Source: JAFGPL01 sp963781805
GTDB lineage: Bacteria; Bacteroidota; Bacteroidia; Bacteroidales; UBA10428
Direction: 5' to 3'
NCBI GenBank assembly: GCA_963781805.1
Contig: CAWAHF010000004.1
Location: forward strand, 5,332,001 to 5,396,000
Length of the DNA stretch: 64,000 nucleotides
The translations under genes were made by a program, and so were the position numbers. Positions within the stretch are counted from its first letter, which is position 1. Each line of letters opens with the position of its first letter. This document shows positions 52,776 through 62,316 of the stretch, one piece after another. The notes under the pieces were generated by a model. That model ran no database searches and was not told where the DNA came from. It saw nothing but the letters and a program-made list of their open reading frames with translations.

Positions 52776-53921
52776 ATGGAATGGTTTGGAATCTTACGGT
52801 ACTTTTATTTACTTGGAGCAGCCAATGCGTTGTTCTTTTGCGTACTTATTTTTTCCAAACCCAGACGAAATCTTGCCGACAAACTTCTGGGGTTCTGGCT
52901 GATCATCTTATCCCTTCAACTGCTTTTCCCGTTCCTGTACCTGGCAGATATCGAGGCCTATTACAGATTTGCCGGGTATGAAATATCATTTTATGCCATT
53001 CATCCCCTGCTACTCTATTTATATATCAGGGCTATGACACGCCAGTTTCCTGCCAAAGCCAAACTTATACCCATTTTGTTGGTTGTCGGGTTAACAGAAA
53101 TCTGTGTTTTGACGTTTTTTATCCTTCCTGCAAAAGACCGGTTGAACCTGATTCTCGGAAATGAGCCGATTTCGTTTATTTATTATCTGGTTTTTATCCC
53201 TGTAATTATCTATTATACAAGTTTCTTTGTATTTAGCCTCCATGCCCTGAAAAATTATAAATCCAATGTTTTACAGGTTTATTCCTATAAAGAAAATGTT
53301 GATTTACTATGGCTCAGCAGGCTGGTCTTTCTCTTTTATGGATTGTTGGTTTTGTTCACACCCCTGGCCGTTATTTTTTATCTTAATCAGATATCAGTCG
53401 CTGAGTCGGATTATTTTTATTTCGCCGGACTTACATTTTTTATTTTCTTTTTGGGATACTGGGGATACAAACAGGGAGAGGTTTTTAATCTTCAGGCTGG
53501 AACAGAATCTGATACGATTAACCATGAAATTGATCAAATCAAAACATTCATTCCTAAAAATGTAAAAGGGAAAGCCCAGGAATTAAAACAATTGATGGAA
53601 CGAAGACAACCTTACCTTAATCCGACAATAACCATTTTTGAACTGGCCAAATTAATCAATATGCAACCACATCAGCTATCGAAGCTGATTAACAAAGAGT
53701 TTAGCTGTAATTTTTTTGAATACATTAACAGCTACAGAATTGAGTCTTTTAAAAAGTGTATGCTTGAGAATAAATTTAAAGATTTTACATTATTAGGTGT
53801 AGCATTTGAGTGCGGCTTCAATTCCAAATCTGCCTTTAACCGGATTTTTAAGGAACAAACGGGCCTCACTCCCGGAGAATTCAAAAAACAACATCAACCA
53901 TCCAATGTCCTGATAAATTAG
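52776..53921 (+). CDS. Membrane-anchored AraC-family regulator
   Basis: The 381-residue protein has seven hydrophobic segments in its first ~235 residues and a C-terminal AraC/XylS DNA-binding domain (~275-375). The two HTH units are visible (TIFELAKLINMQPHQLSKLI, and TLLGVAFECGFNSKSAFNRI followed by FKEQTGLTPGEFKKQ). This build is common in Bacteroidota. The membrane part probably senses a signal and brings the DNA-binding domain to the membrane. The targets are not evident; flanking genes encode small envelope proteins. Confidence 0.88.
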   Translation: MEWFGILRYFYLLGAANALFFCVLIFSKPRRNLADKLLGFWLIILSLQLLFPFLYLADIEAYYRFAGYEISFYAIHPLLLYLYIRAMTRQFPAKAKLIPILLVVGLTEICVLTFFILPAKDRLNLILGNEPISFIYYLVFIPVIIYYTSFFVFSLHALKNYKSNVLQVYSYKENVDLLWLSRLVFLFYGLLVLFTPLAVIFYLNQISVAESDYFYFAGLTFFIFFLGYWGYKQGEVFNLQAGTESDTINHEIDQIKTFIPKNVKGKAQELKQLMERRQPYLNPTITIFELAKLINMQPHQLSKLINKEFSCNFFEYINSYRIESFKKCMLENKFKDFTLLGVAFECGFNSKSAFNRIFKEQTGLTPGEFKKQHQPSNVLIN

Positions 53922-54037
53922 GACTTATTCCAACATTTTATAAATCAATTAAATAGAATTAGAAATGTCCCGGTTTCCTAAACTGGGACGACTCGCTTTA
54001 TTTATTTCTGTTGATTTGTACATTATAATTTAAAAAA

Positions 54038-54532
54038 ATGAATACGTCTCAAAACACTCAAAAATTTATCATCAAACCACGGTTACTGACATTTCCTGAT
54101 GAAATTCATACTTTTGGAATAACCGCATCTTTAGCAGATGTTGACGCCGGCAAAGGTGCTATGCTGGTGGAAAGCTATTCAGGCGATGTCGTTTCGGGTT
54201 ATTTGGTCATGATGTCAGTTTATTCCCGTTCGGATGAAAATAAGAAACAAGCCGTACTCTTTTTAAAACTGATTTATTCAGACATAGAGGAAGGTAGAAT
54301 GCTCATACGTGAGGGATTAATGCGCTCGTGGGAATTGGATTACCATGTGGCATTTGCACGGGAAACAGATCCATTATTTGTTGAATCGGGGTTTCGAAAA
54401 GTTCCCGGAAATTTCGTTCGCTCAGATGTGACAGAATTGCCCCTGTTATTCTCGGAGTTAAGCTGGCATGGCATGAATGAACTATCAGCAGATTTGATAA
54501 TTCCTAAAGTAACTAACTCACAACTTAACTAA
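54038..54532 (+). CDS. Possible GNAT-like acetyltransferase relative
   Basis: The 164-residue soluble protein (MNTSQNTQKFIIKPRLLTFP) ends with a segment resembling the last part of GNAT folds of the YhbS type (ETDPLFVESGFRKVPGNF). The usual acetyl-CoA loop (QxxGxA/G) is not seen; REGLMRSWELDY lies where it would be. It could be a degenerate member or an unrelated protein. It is 10 bp upstream of the next gene, so the two are co-transcribed. Confidence 0.45.
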   Translation: MNTSQNTQKFIIKPRLLTFPDEIHTFGITASLADVDAGKGAMLVESYSGDVVSGYLVMMSVYSRSDENKKQAVLFLKLIYSDIEEGRMLIREGLMRSWELDYHVAFARETDPLFVESGFRKVPGNFVRSDVTELPLLFSELSWHGMNELSADLIIPKVTNSQLN

Positions 54533-54542
54533 TCTTAAAAAA

Positions 54543-55013
54543 ATGAAAAATTTACCTCATGGCATCATAAGCCTTTTCTTCACAGCCGCAGCGCTTCTTT
54601 TGGGAATATTTGCCATATCGGCCGGAAATCTGATTTATGGTATTGTATATGTAGTTATCCTGATTACAGGTTTTTTGGTCGTCATTTATTCCTATTGTAC
54701 AAAATGTTCAGGGCGTTTTAATTGCGGGCATGTAATTTTTGGTAAGATAGCCCAACGGATGCCTAAACGAAAAAGTAGTTCTTATTCTAACCTTGATTTC
54801 CTTGGCGTTATGATCCCGCTTATTCTAATGATGGTGATTCCGCAGTTCTGGCTGTGGAAAACAACCTGGATGTTTGCCGCTTTCTGGATTTTAATGATTG
54901 TCTCTGTCCTGGAAATTAATAGATACGTTTGTTCAAGATGCGCTAACTCCAAATGTCTGTTATGCAGAAATGAATGTGTCAAAAAAATGATTATCACCCG
55001 GGAAAATGTATAG
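54543..55013 (+). CDS. Cys-rich membrane protein, unknown function
   Basis: The 156-residue protein has four hydrophobic segments (~5-25, ~28-46, ~83-100, ~105-124). Cysteines outside them cluster as CTKCSGRFNCGH after the second segment and CSRCANSKCLLCRNEC at the end, both suited to metal or iron-sulfur binding. No family is recognised. It shares an operon with the gene at 54038-54532. Confidence 0.65.
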   Translation: MKNLPHGIISLFFTAAALLLGIFAISAGNLIYGIVYVVILITGFLVVIYSYCTKCSGRFNCGHVIFGKIAQRMPKRKSSSYSNLDFLGVMIPLILMMVIPQFWLWKTTWMFAAFWILMIVSVLEINRYVCSRCANSKCLLCRNECVKKMIITRENV

Positions 55014-55442
55014 TCTCGCAAAGAATAGTGCGTTGAGATCCGAATTTAATTCGAATTACTGTTTACCATTTTGTTACATGTGGAAAGGAATCAGGATATT
55101 CATCAGGCTTGCATTTGGAATTTGTATTCATGTTGTTTTTCCGGGTTTTGAAGTCAATTCTGAAAAAAGAGAAGAATTGGGCAAATAAAAAGAATTGAGT
55201 TTAAATTACAGGGTATTATCTTTTTAAACAAATTGAAATATTATTTCTTATGTACGATTGCGGTGCTCAGTGTAGTTCCGCTTAATAGTTATTACGCAAA
55301 GGCTCGCAAGCGATTCGCTGAGTTGCGCAAATTATTCCATGAGAATTTTAAAGGCTATAGGAATCATCTGATAATTAATATATTTACCGGTATAAACTAG
55401 AATAGGTCAATTCCAAAAAACTAACCTTAAAAGTAATAGATA
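55014..55442. other. Intergenic region with repeat remnant, no clear gene
   Basis: A 60-residue frame at 55006-55188 lacks supporting signals. At 55300-55335, ACGCAAAGGCTCGCAAGCG...TTGCGCAAA is the kind of repeat often found between genes in Bacteroidota. Otherwise nothing is seen. The promoter of the HEAT-repeat gene should lie near 55400. Confidence 0.4.
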
Positions 55443-56075
55443 ATGCAAGCAATTGATTTAATCGCAACCAGTTTGAACAGGCGCGATGATAAGCCCAACC
55501 AGGAGTTGGCTGTGGAGATAATCCGTTCAACAAACAAAGAATGGGTAAAGGAGCTTGTTGAAAATCTTTTCAATAAAGATAAAAATATTCAGAGCGATTG
55601 CCTGAAAGTGCTTTATGAGATTGGAGAACGGGGTTCTGCTGAGCTGATTGCACCATACATTAAAGAATTTGGCGAAATTCTGAAGTCAAAAAATAACAGG
55701 CTGATTTGGGGTACCATGATTGCCTTAGATACCATTACCTCTGTGGATCCCAAAGGCATTTTTAACCTGTTATCTGTTATTATGCCCGCCATTGATAAAG
55801 GTTCGGTGATTACCATCGATCATGGGGTAGGGATTTTAGCAAAACTCTCAGGGCTTAAAGAATATTCCGAAACGGCTTTTCCATTATTGATGGAACAAAT
55901 AAAAAAATGTCCAATCAAACAGTTGCCCATGTATGCCGAGAAATCGATTGTAGCAATTAATCAGGAGTATCGGGCTCTTTTTGTTGATTTGCTTGAGTCG
56001 AGGTTACAGGAAACAGAAAGAGATTCTCAGAAAAAAAGGATTTTAAAGGTAATCAAAATTGTGAAAAGTAGATAA
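55443..56075 (+). CDS. HEAT-repeat-like protein
   Basis: The 210-residue soluble protein is made of paired helices typical of HEAT/armadillo repeats (NIQSDCLKVLYEIGERGSAE, RLIWGTMIALDTITS, AFPLLMEQIKKCP). Such proteins act as protein-binding scaffolds. The partner is unknown. It is convergent with the T9SS plug gene. Confidence 0.7.
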   Translation: MQAIDLIATSLNRRDDKPNQELAVEIIRSTNKEWVKELVENLFNKDKNIQSDCLKVLYEIGERGSAELIAPYIKEFGEILKSKNNRLIWGTMIALDTITSVDPKGIFNLLSVIMPAIDKGSVITIDHGVGILAKLSGLKEYSETAFPLLMEQIKKCPIKQLPMYAEKSIVAINQEYRALFVDLLESRLQETERDSQKKRILKVIKIVKSR

Positions 56076-56221
56076 ACTTTAAAGGTAGAATAATTTTTTA
56101 AGTTCAATTAGTGAAATTTAGTTATCAACAATCTGCAACCCGATCCATTCAATTTACTTTATGTGTTATAGCAAAAAAAATTCTACGAAATAATTAAATA
56201 TTCCAAACATTTCAGACAGCG

Positions 56222-57553
56222 CTAATCATTTTGATTCTTTCCGTTACTCAGCGTATTTGTTCTGTAAAAACCAATGAGTTTCTGGTATCTTGATGTTATA
56301 TCCGAATAATAAACAAAAATACTGTAATCATTTTCTGTTTCGTAATGATTTCCTTCAAAATAATCCAGGTCAGCAACATTGCTGCCTATTTTGGCAACCG
56401 CATACATATAATTATAATAACCCTGCTTCAGCAATAATGTAATTTCATAAGCATGGTCATCAAAGTTGTAAGTCATTCTGTTTGTTGTATCCAGGTTCCA
56501 GTCGGTAAGCGCGCCAAAAACATATACATCTTCTTCTGCCATTGGAACATCCACGGGTAGCGAAAAATCTACATAGACATAATCGGCTTCAATATGTTTA
56601 TCTCTTCCTTCCTGCACGTCTATATAATATCTTCCATTGATATCATTAATAAAATAATAAGGTTTGAAAGCCCGGTCTTCCGCCTGTGTGAGTATTACAT
56701 GATAATAAGGCTTTTCAAAATTAATGGCGGCCACATATTCAGCCTGGTATCGCATACTTTTGATGTCAAAATATCTGAATTCGTTACCCCCTTTAAATAT
56801 ATTCTCATAATCATAATTGTAGTTAAGTTCATTATTCCCGACAAAACGTGGTTTCAGATTGCTGATTGCATTATCGGTTCTGCCGTTCTGCATTATGATT
56901 ACACGAACATCGGAATAGGGATCTCTGATGGTAAATCCCTGATATTGAATTTTAAAATCTACTTCCTGTCCCTTGTTCCGGAATTCAACATTTCCTGGTC
57001 TTTTTATGGTTGCAGTGATCTGAACATCGGGTTCAACCACATAAAACCTCCTTTCCAGAACCTTATTTTCCCTGTCAAAATCCTTATAAACTCTTAGCAC
57101 ATAGTTTCCGCTTAATTTAGGGGTTATATCTTCATTTGGAAAATCAACAACATAATGAACATAACTATAGGTTGTATTGAACGAAAAATAATAGTTTTTA
57201 ACCTGCACATCGGCAAAGCCCTGTATATACTCGTAATCGGACAGGTTTGAGGTTTCCCAGTCGGAATTACAGTGAATAATGGTATAATTATATGTCTGCA
57301 TTTGATCACCCAGTTCGTCAAAGGACAATTGGAGTTTTTCATCACTGTTTAATTCGAAAATAGGATCAGACAGCTCCCAGTCTTTTTTATGAAACATAAC
57401 TGTTTTAATATTAGCCTGATACGTTTTATTCAGATGAATGAATTGATTATTTTTTGCTTTAACAGAACTAAAACTGAAAACGATTGTTAAAAGAATAACA
57501 GAGACCTGGATTAGACTTTTACACTTAAAATTTTGGGTAAATTCAGATTTCAT
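56222..57553 (-). CDS. Type IX secretion system plug protein
   Basis: The 443-residue protein has a signal peptide (VSVILLTIVFSFSSVKA) and the DUF5103 body. Conserved stretches include YNYTIIHCNSDWETSNLSDY, YVHYVVDFPNEDITPKLSGN and VYVFGALTDWNLDTTNRMTY. In the known T9SS translocon this protein closes the periplasmic side of the SprA channel. It indicates that T9SS cargo such as the beta-helix protein at 18473-20356 can be exported by this host. It is a single gene facing leftward. Confidence 0.88.
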   Translation of the reverse strand: MKSEFTQNFKCKSLIQVSVILLTIVFSFSSVKAKNNQFIHLNKTYQANIKTVMFHKKDWELSDPIFELNSDEKLQLSFDELGDQMQTYNYTIIHCNSDWETSNLSDYEYIQGFADVQVKNYYFSFNTTYSYVHYVVDFPNEDITPKLSGNYVLRVYKDFDRENKVLERRFYVVEPDVQITATIKRPGNVEFRNKGQEVDFKIQYQGFTIRDPYSDVRVIIMQNGRTDNAISNLKPRFVGNNELNYNYDYENIFKGGNEFRYFDIKSMRYQAEYVAAINFEKPYYHVILTQAEDRAFKPYYFINDINGRYYIDVQEGRDKHIEADYVYVDFSLPVDVPMAEEDVYVFGALTDWNLDTTNRMTYNFDDHAYEITLLLKQGYYNYMYAVAKIGSNVADLDYFEGNHYETENDYSIFVYYSDITSRYQKLIGFYRTNTLSNGKNQND

Positions 57554-57674
57554 TTAAGATTAGAATTAGGTTTAAACATAAAGTAGATACGTAATTGTAT
57601 AAAAAATATTTTAATTGTATAAGAAACAAATTTAGCTAATTTTGTCCTTCCAAAAGAAGAGGAGCATTTTAGGG

Positions 57675-59030
57675 ATGTCAAAAGTAATCAAAATCAGAAA
57701 AGGACTGAATATCAACCTTAAAGGTAAAGCCGAAAAAATTTTTATTAAATCTGCACCTTCTGAGCTCTATGGTGTAAAACCGATTGATTTTCATGGATTA
57801 ATTCCTAAACTTGATGTTGCCGTAGGTCAGGAAGTCAAAGCTGGCACATCGCTTTTTCACGATAAAAACAGGCCTGATATTCTATTCACTTCACCTGTCA
57901 GCGGGAAAGTTAAGCTGATAAGCAGGGGAGAACGCAGGAGAATTCTTGAAGTGATTGTTGAAAAAACGGGAAATGAGATCGATTATGAATCATTTTCCAA
58001 GGGTGATCCTCTGCAGATGACGCGGGAAGCCGTTTTATCCAATCTGCTTAAAAGCGGATTATGGCCTGCTATCAGACAACGGCCGTATGATGTTGTGGCA
58101 AATCCCTCAGACGAACCAAAAGCTATTTTTATATCCGCTTTCGATACTGCACCCCTTGCTCCCGATTATGATTTGATCGTAAAGGAATCTGGCAAAGAAT
58201 TTCAAACGGGCATAAATGCATTGACCCGGCTTACTCAGGGAAAAATTCATTTGAATATTAATGCAGACTATCCGGCATCACAGGTTTTTACAGGAGCTGC
58301 TAATGTTCAGCTGAATAGTTTTACAGGCCCTCATCCTACCGGTAATGTGGGCGTTCAGGTACATCATCTTGATCCGATAAATAAAGGTGAAATAGTGTGG
58401 TTTGTTTCTCCTCAGGATGTTATATTGATCGGTAAGTTATTTTTAAACGGAATTTACGATGCCTCATGGATTATTGCCCTTACCGGTTCGGAAGTTTTAA
58501 AACCCCGATATTATAAACTGATAAAAGGAGCCTCAGTTAAAAATATTTTAGACGATAATCTTACCGAAGAATGTCCCCGGGTAATTAGCGGGAATGTTTT
58601 TACCGGAAGCAAAATTATGCTGGACGGATTTCTGGGATATTATGATTCACAGGTAACTGTGATTCCCGAGGGATATCATTATGAATTTTTAGGTTGGGCA
58701 TTGCCTGGATTTAAGAAATACAGCGCTACCAGGATGTTTTTCTCATGGCTCACTCCGCGCAAGGAATACCGGATTGACACAAATCTAAACGGAGGTCGCC
58801 GTGCCTTTGTATTGACCGGGCAATATGAAAAGGTTGTTCCCATGGATATTTATCCTATGCAACTTTTTAAAGCAATTATTATCGAGGATATAGACCTGAT
58901 GGAACAACTTGGAATTTATGAGGTTGCCCCCGAAGATTTTGCATTGTGTGAATTTGTCTGTACCTCAAAAACCGAGATACAATCGATTGTGCGAAAAGGA
59001 TTGGATTTGATGATAAAAGAAATGAGTTAA
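57675..59030 (+). CDS. nqrA: Na+-translocating NADH:quinone reductase subunit A
   Basis: The start is placed at the ATG at 57675 (MSKVIKIRKGLNINLKG, 451 residues), preceded by AGGAG; an upstream in-frame TTG at 57642 adds unsupported residues. The protein has the NqrA barrel-sandwich-like start (APSELYGVKPIDFHGLIPKL), then the nucleotide-like domain (SGKVKLISRGERRRILEVIV). NqrA is the quinone-site subunit on the cytoplasmic face. It opens the operon nqrABCDEF-apbE on the plus strand. Confidence 0.95.
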   Translation: MSKVIKIRKGLNINLKGKAEKIFIKSAPSELYGVKPIDFHGLIPKLDVAVGQEVKAGTSLFHDKNRPDILFTSPVSGKVKLISRGERRRILEVIVEKTGNEIDYESFSKGDPLQMTREAVLSNLLKSGLWPAIRQRPYDVVANPSDEPKAIFISAFDTAPLAPDYDLIVKESGKEFQTGINALTRLTQGKIHLNINADYPASQVFTGAANVQLNSFTGPHPTGNVGVQVHHLDPINKGEIVWFVSPQDVILIGKLFLNGIYDASWIIALTGSEVLKPRYYKLIKGASVKNILDDNLTEECPRVISGNVFTGSKIMLDGFLGYYDSQVTVIPEGYHYEFLGWALPGFKKYSATRMFFSWLTPRKEYRIDTNLNGGRRAFVLTGQYEKVVPMDIYPMQLFKAIIIEDIDLMEQLGIYEVAPEDFALCEFVCTSKTEIQSIVRKGLDLMIKEMS

Positions 59031-59055
59031 CCGACCTTGAAAAATCAGGATATTG

Positions 59056-60270
59056 ATGAAAGCATTACGAAATTTTGTTGATAATATTAAACCCCATTTT
59101 CAAAAGGGTGGCAAATTTGAGAAGCTTCATTCCACGTTTGATGCTTTTGAAACTTTTCTGTTTGTTCCCAATAAGGTTACCCAATCGGGTTCACATATCA
59201 GAGATGCCAACGATATGAAAAGGGCAATGTCGGTAGTTGTGATTGCGCTTATACCGGCTTTATTATTCGGGATGTGGAATACCGGACACCTGCATTTTCT
59301 CTCGATTGGTGAAGTTAAAACGTTCTGGCCTGTATTCTGGTTCGGATTTCTTAAGGTTTTACCAATCGTCATCGTTTCTTATGTTGTTGGTCTGGGTATT
59401 GAGTTTGCTTTCGCCCAGTTTAGGGGACATGAAGTTAATGAAGGATTTTTAGTAACAGGTATGCTGATACCATTGATTGTTCCGGTAAATGTTCCGCTCT
59501 GGATGGTAGCAGTGGCCACAGCATTTTCGGTAATTATTGGTAAAGAAGTATTTGGAGGTTCAGGCATGAATATACTTAACCCTGCGCTTACAGCAAGAGC
59601 CTTTTTGTTTTTTGCCTATCCATCGGAGATGACCGGAGATAAAGTTTGGATTGCAGGGCTTAATAATGCTCCCCATCTGGCTGACGGTTTTTCGGGTTCT
59701 ACCATTCTTGGTGATATTGCGCAAGCCGTTGTCGATCCTAAAACTGCTCATCTTCTTGCGGGAAAAATGCCCACTGATTTAAATGCATTTCTGGGGATGA
59801 TTCCCGGATCAATAGGTGAAACATCCAAACTGGCTATTCTGATTGGTGCAATTATTCTTATTTATTCGGGTGTGGGAAGCTGGAAAATAATTCTGTCGAC
59901 GTTTGTCGGTGGATTTTTAATGGGCTCTATCTTAAATTTATTTTCAGCCAATGTTTACATGGCATTACCTGCATATAAACATCTGCTATATGGTGGTTTT
60001 GCATTCGGCGCCGTATTTATGGCTACTGATCCGGTTACCGCATCGCAAACCGAAACCGGCAAATGGATTTATGGATTTCTAACAGGTATGCTGGCTATTG
60101 TTATCAGGGTTTTAAATCCGGCATATCCCGAAGGTGTGATGTTAGCGATATTACTTATGAATGTATTTGCACCGCTGATAGATCATTATGTGGTGGATGC
60201 CAATATTGCCCGTAGAAAGAGAAGACTGAAAAAGGTCACTGTATTAGCAAATAACAGAACCATAAAGTGA
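59056..60270 (+). CDS. nqrB: Na+-translocating NADH:quinone reductase subunit B
   Basis: From the ATG at 59056 the protein has 404 residues, with about ten membrane segments. GSGMNILNPALTARAFLFF is conserved. DGFSGSTILGD holds the Thr that carries covalent FMN, attached by ApbE. It forms part of the Na+ path and the electron route between NqrC and NqrA. It starts 26 bp after nqrA. Confidence 0.95.
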   Translation: MKALRNFVDNIKPHFQKGGKFEKLHSTFDAFETFLFVPNKVTQSGSHIRDANDMKRAMSVVVIALIPALLFGMWNTGHLHFLSIGEVKTFWPVFWFGFLKVLPIVIVSYVVGLGIEFAFAQFRGHEVNEGFLVTGMLIPLIVPVNVPLWMVAVATAFSVIIGKEVFGGSGMNILNPALTARAFLFFAYPSEMTGDKVWIAGLNNAPHLADGFSGSTILGDIAQAVVDPKTAHLLAGKMPTDLNAFLGMIPGSIGETSKLAILIGAIILIYSGVGSWKIILSTFVGGFLMGSILNLFSANVYMALPAYKHLLYGGFAFGAVFMATDPVTASQTETGKWIYGFLTGMLAIVIRVLNPAYPEGVMLAILLMNVFAPLIDHYVVDANIARRKRRLKKVTVLANNRTIK

Positions 60271-60277
60271 TTTGTTT

Positions 60278-61012
60278 ATGAATACACAGAGCAATTCCTA
60301 TACGTTTATTTACTCATCTATAATAGTCGTTATTGTGGCTACCTTGCTTGCAATAATGGCTTCGGCGTTGAAACCGGCTCAGGAAAAGAATATCGAAATA
60401 GAAAAAAAACAAAATATTTTATCTTCACTCAGAATTGCCACAACAAGTAAGGATGCTGAAAAGAAATATGATGAATATATCGTAGATAAATTCACAATTA
60501 ATTCCAACGGAGAAAAAGTTGGCAGTGTAGATCCTTTCCTGGTAAATATGAAGGAAGAATTGAAAAAGAAGCCTTCTGAAAGGAATCTGCCGGTATACAT
60601 TTCAAAAAAAAATGATACGACTTTTATGGTTTTCCCGGTGTATGGTAAAGGACTCTGGGGACCAATCTGGGGATACATTTCGTTGAAACCTTCACAAAAT
60701 GATACCAGCCTGGGTAAAATGGCGGTGAAATATTCAACCATTTACGGCGCTTTCTTTGATCATCAGGGAGAAACACCGGGATTGGGCGCCCAAATAGCTA
60801 CACCACATTTTCAAAGTGAATTTATGGGTAAAAAAATATTCGACAATAGTGCTGATTTTATTGGTATTAAAGTAGTTAAAGGAGGAGCAAACCCGGAAGC
60901 CCCCAATGAGGTCGATGCCATTTCCGGTGGAACGATAACAAGTAAAGGTGTGCAGGCGATGATCGATACCTGTCTTGTAAGTTATACCAGGTTTTTAAAA
61001 ACAGAAAATTAG
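60278..61012 (+). CDS. nqrC: Na+-translocating NADH:quinone reductase subunit C
   Basis: The ATG at 60278 gives 244 residues: one membrane segment (~9-30) and a periplasmic FMN-binding domain. VYGKGLWGPIWGYISL and DHQGETPGLGAQI are conserved. The flavinylation site reads VDAISGGTITSKGVQ, where most relatives have SGATxT; the Thr is retained. The protein passes electrons to NqrB. Confidence 0.95.
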   Translation: MNTQSNSYTFIYSSIIVVIVATLLAIMASALKPAQEKNIEIEKKQNILSSLRIATTSKDAEKKYDEYIVDKFTINSNGEKVGSVDPFLVNMKEELKKKPSERNLPVYISKKNDTTFMVFPVYGKGLWGPIWGYISLKPSQNDTSLGKMAVKYSTIYGAFFDHQGETPGLGAQIATPHFQSEFMGKKIFDNSADFIGIKVVKGGANPEAPNEVDAISGGTITSKGVQAMIDTCLVSYTRFLKTEN

Positions 61013-61018
61013 ACGATT

Positions 61019-61642
61019 ATGAATGCTAAAAACTGGAAACTTTTAACAAATCCGCTTAATGATGATAATCCGATTACCGTACAGGTACTTGGCATTTGTT
61101 CAGCACTGGCTGTGACTGTGCAGGTAAAGCCGGCACTTGTCATGGCAATTTCGGTAGTGGTAGTTACTGCTTTTTCCAATTTGGTGATATCACTTATCCG
61201 CAGCACAATACCTGTGCGTATCAGAATAATTGTACAGCTGGTTGTTGTGGCTGCACTGGTTATTATGGTCGATCAGATTTTAAAAGCATATGTGTACGAT
61301 GTAAGTAAGAAATTATCTGTATTTGTCGGTTTGATTATTACCAACTGTATTCTTATGGGAAGACTCGAAGCTTTTGCGATGGCAAATAAACCCTGGGATT
61401 CATTTCTTGACGGGATTGGTAATGGAGCCGGGTATGGAATAATTTTGGTAATTCTCGCTTCTTTACGGGAATTATTCGGCAGCGGATCTATTTTAGGATA
61501 TCATATTATACCTCAAAAATTCTATGATCTTGGATATCAGAATAACGGATTGATGATTCTTCCGCCTATGGCGCTGATTACAGTTGGAGTTCTAATATGG
61601 ATACAACGTAGTTATAATCGTAAGCTCATTGATAAAAGCTGA
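61019..61642 (+). CDS. nqrD: Na+-translocating NADH:quinone reductase subunit D
   Basis: The 207-residue, six-helix protein is a paralogue of NqrE. Cys27 (LGICSALAV) and Cys110 (IITNCILMGRLEAFAM) correspond to the ligands of the intramembrane iron-sulfur centre shared with NqrE. It starts 7 bp after nqrC. Confidence 0.95.
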   Translation: MNAKNWKLLTNPLNDDNPITVQVLGICSALAVTVQVKPALVMAISVVVVTAFSNLVISLIRSTIPVRIRIIVQLVVVAALVIMVDQILKAYVYDVSKKLSVFVGLIITNCILMGRLEAFAMANKPWDSFLDGIGNGAGYGIILVILASLRELFGSGSILGYHIIPQKFYDLGYQNNGLMILPPMALITVGVLIWIQRSYNRKLIDKS

Positions 61643-61669
61643 TACTGAAACTGAACTAATTTGAATGAG

Positions 61670-62287
61670 ATGGAAAATTTGTTTAATCTATTCATAAGGA
61701 ATGTTTTCATAGAGAATATGATTTTTGCCTATTTTTTGGGCATGTGTTCATTCCTGGCGGTCTCAAAAACCGTGAAAACTTCTGTGGGGCTTGGAATGGC
61801 TGTAATTTTTGTTATTACGATTACGGTCCCTGTTAACTGGCTTCTGGAAAATTATTTGTTAAAAGAAGGAGCTTTAAAGTGGTTAGGAGCATCCTTTGAA
61901 CATCTTGATCTGGAATTCCTGAGTTTCTTATTATTTATTGCTGTAATTGCAGCCATGGTTCAACTGATTGAAATGGTGGTGGAAAAATTTTCTCCTGCAT
62001 TATATAACGCTCTTGGAATTTTCCTGCCCTTAATTGCTGTAAACTGTTCGGTTCTTGGCGCTGCTCTGTTTATGCAACAAAGAGAATATAGCAATATCGT
62101 TGAGGCTACCGTCTACGGATTTGGCTCCGGATTTGGCTGGGCGCTTGCTATAATTGTTATGGCAGCCATCAGGGAAAAAACCCGCTATTCAGATATACCT
62201 GCACCATTGAGAGGATTGGGAGCAGCCTTTATTATTACAGGATTACTGGCGATTGCATTTATGGGTTTCAGTGGAATAAAAATATAG
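61670..62287 (+). CDS. nqrE: Na+-translocating NADH:quinone reductase subunit E
   Basis: The ATG at 61670 (MENLFNLFIRNVFIEN) gives 205 residues; an in-frame TTG at 61661 is less likely. Six membrane segments are present. Cys26 (FLGMCSFLAVS) and Cys126 (AVNCSVLGAAL) complete the intramembrane cluster with NqrD. Length and order are typical. Confidence 0.95.
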   Translation: MENLFNLFIRNVFIENMIFAYFLGMCSFLAVSKTVKTSVGLGMAVIFVITITVPVNWLLENYLLKEGALKWLGASFEHLDLEFLSFLLFIAVIAAMVQLIEMVVEKFSPALYNALGIFLPLIAVNCSVLGAALFMQQREYSNIVEATVYGFGSGFGWALAIIVMAAIREKTRYSDIPAPLRGLGAAFIITGLLAIAFMGFSGIKI

Positions 62288-62316
62288 TTTCTTAATATTT
62301 CAGTAGATTTAATGTT

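Noticed and set aside
55006..55188. 60-residue frame after the Cys-rich membrane protein
   Set aside because: It overlaps the preceding gene in another frame, has no recognisable domain and odd composition; probably chance.
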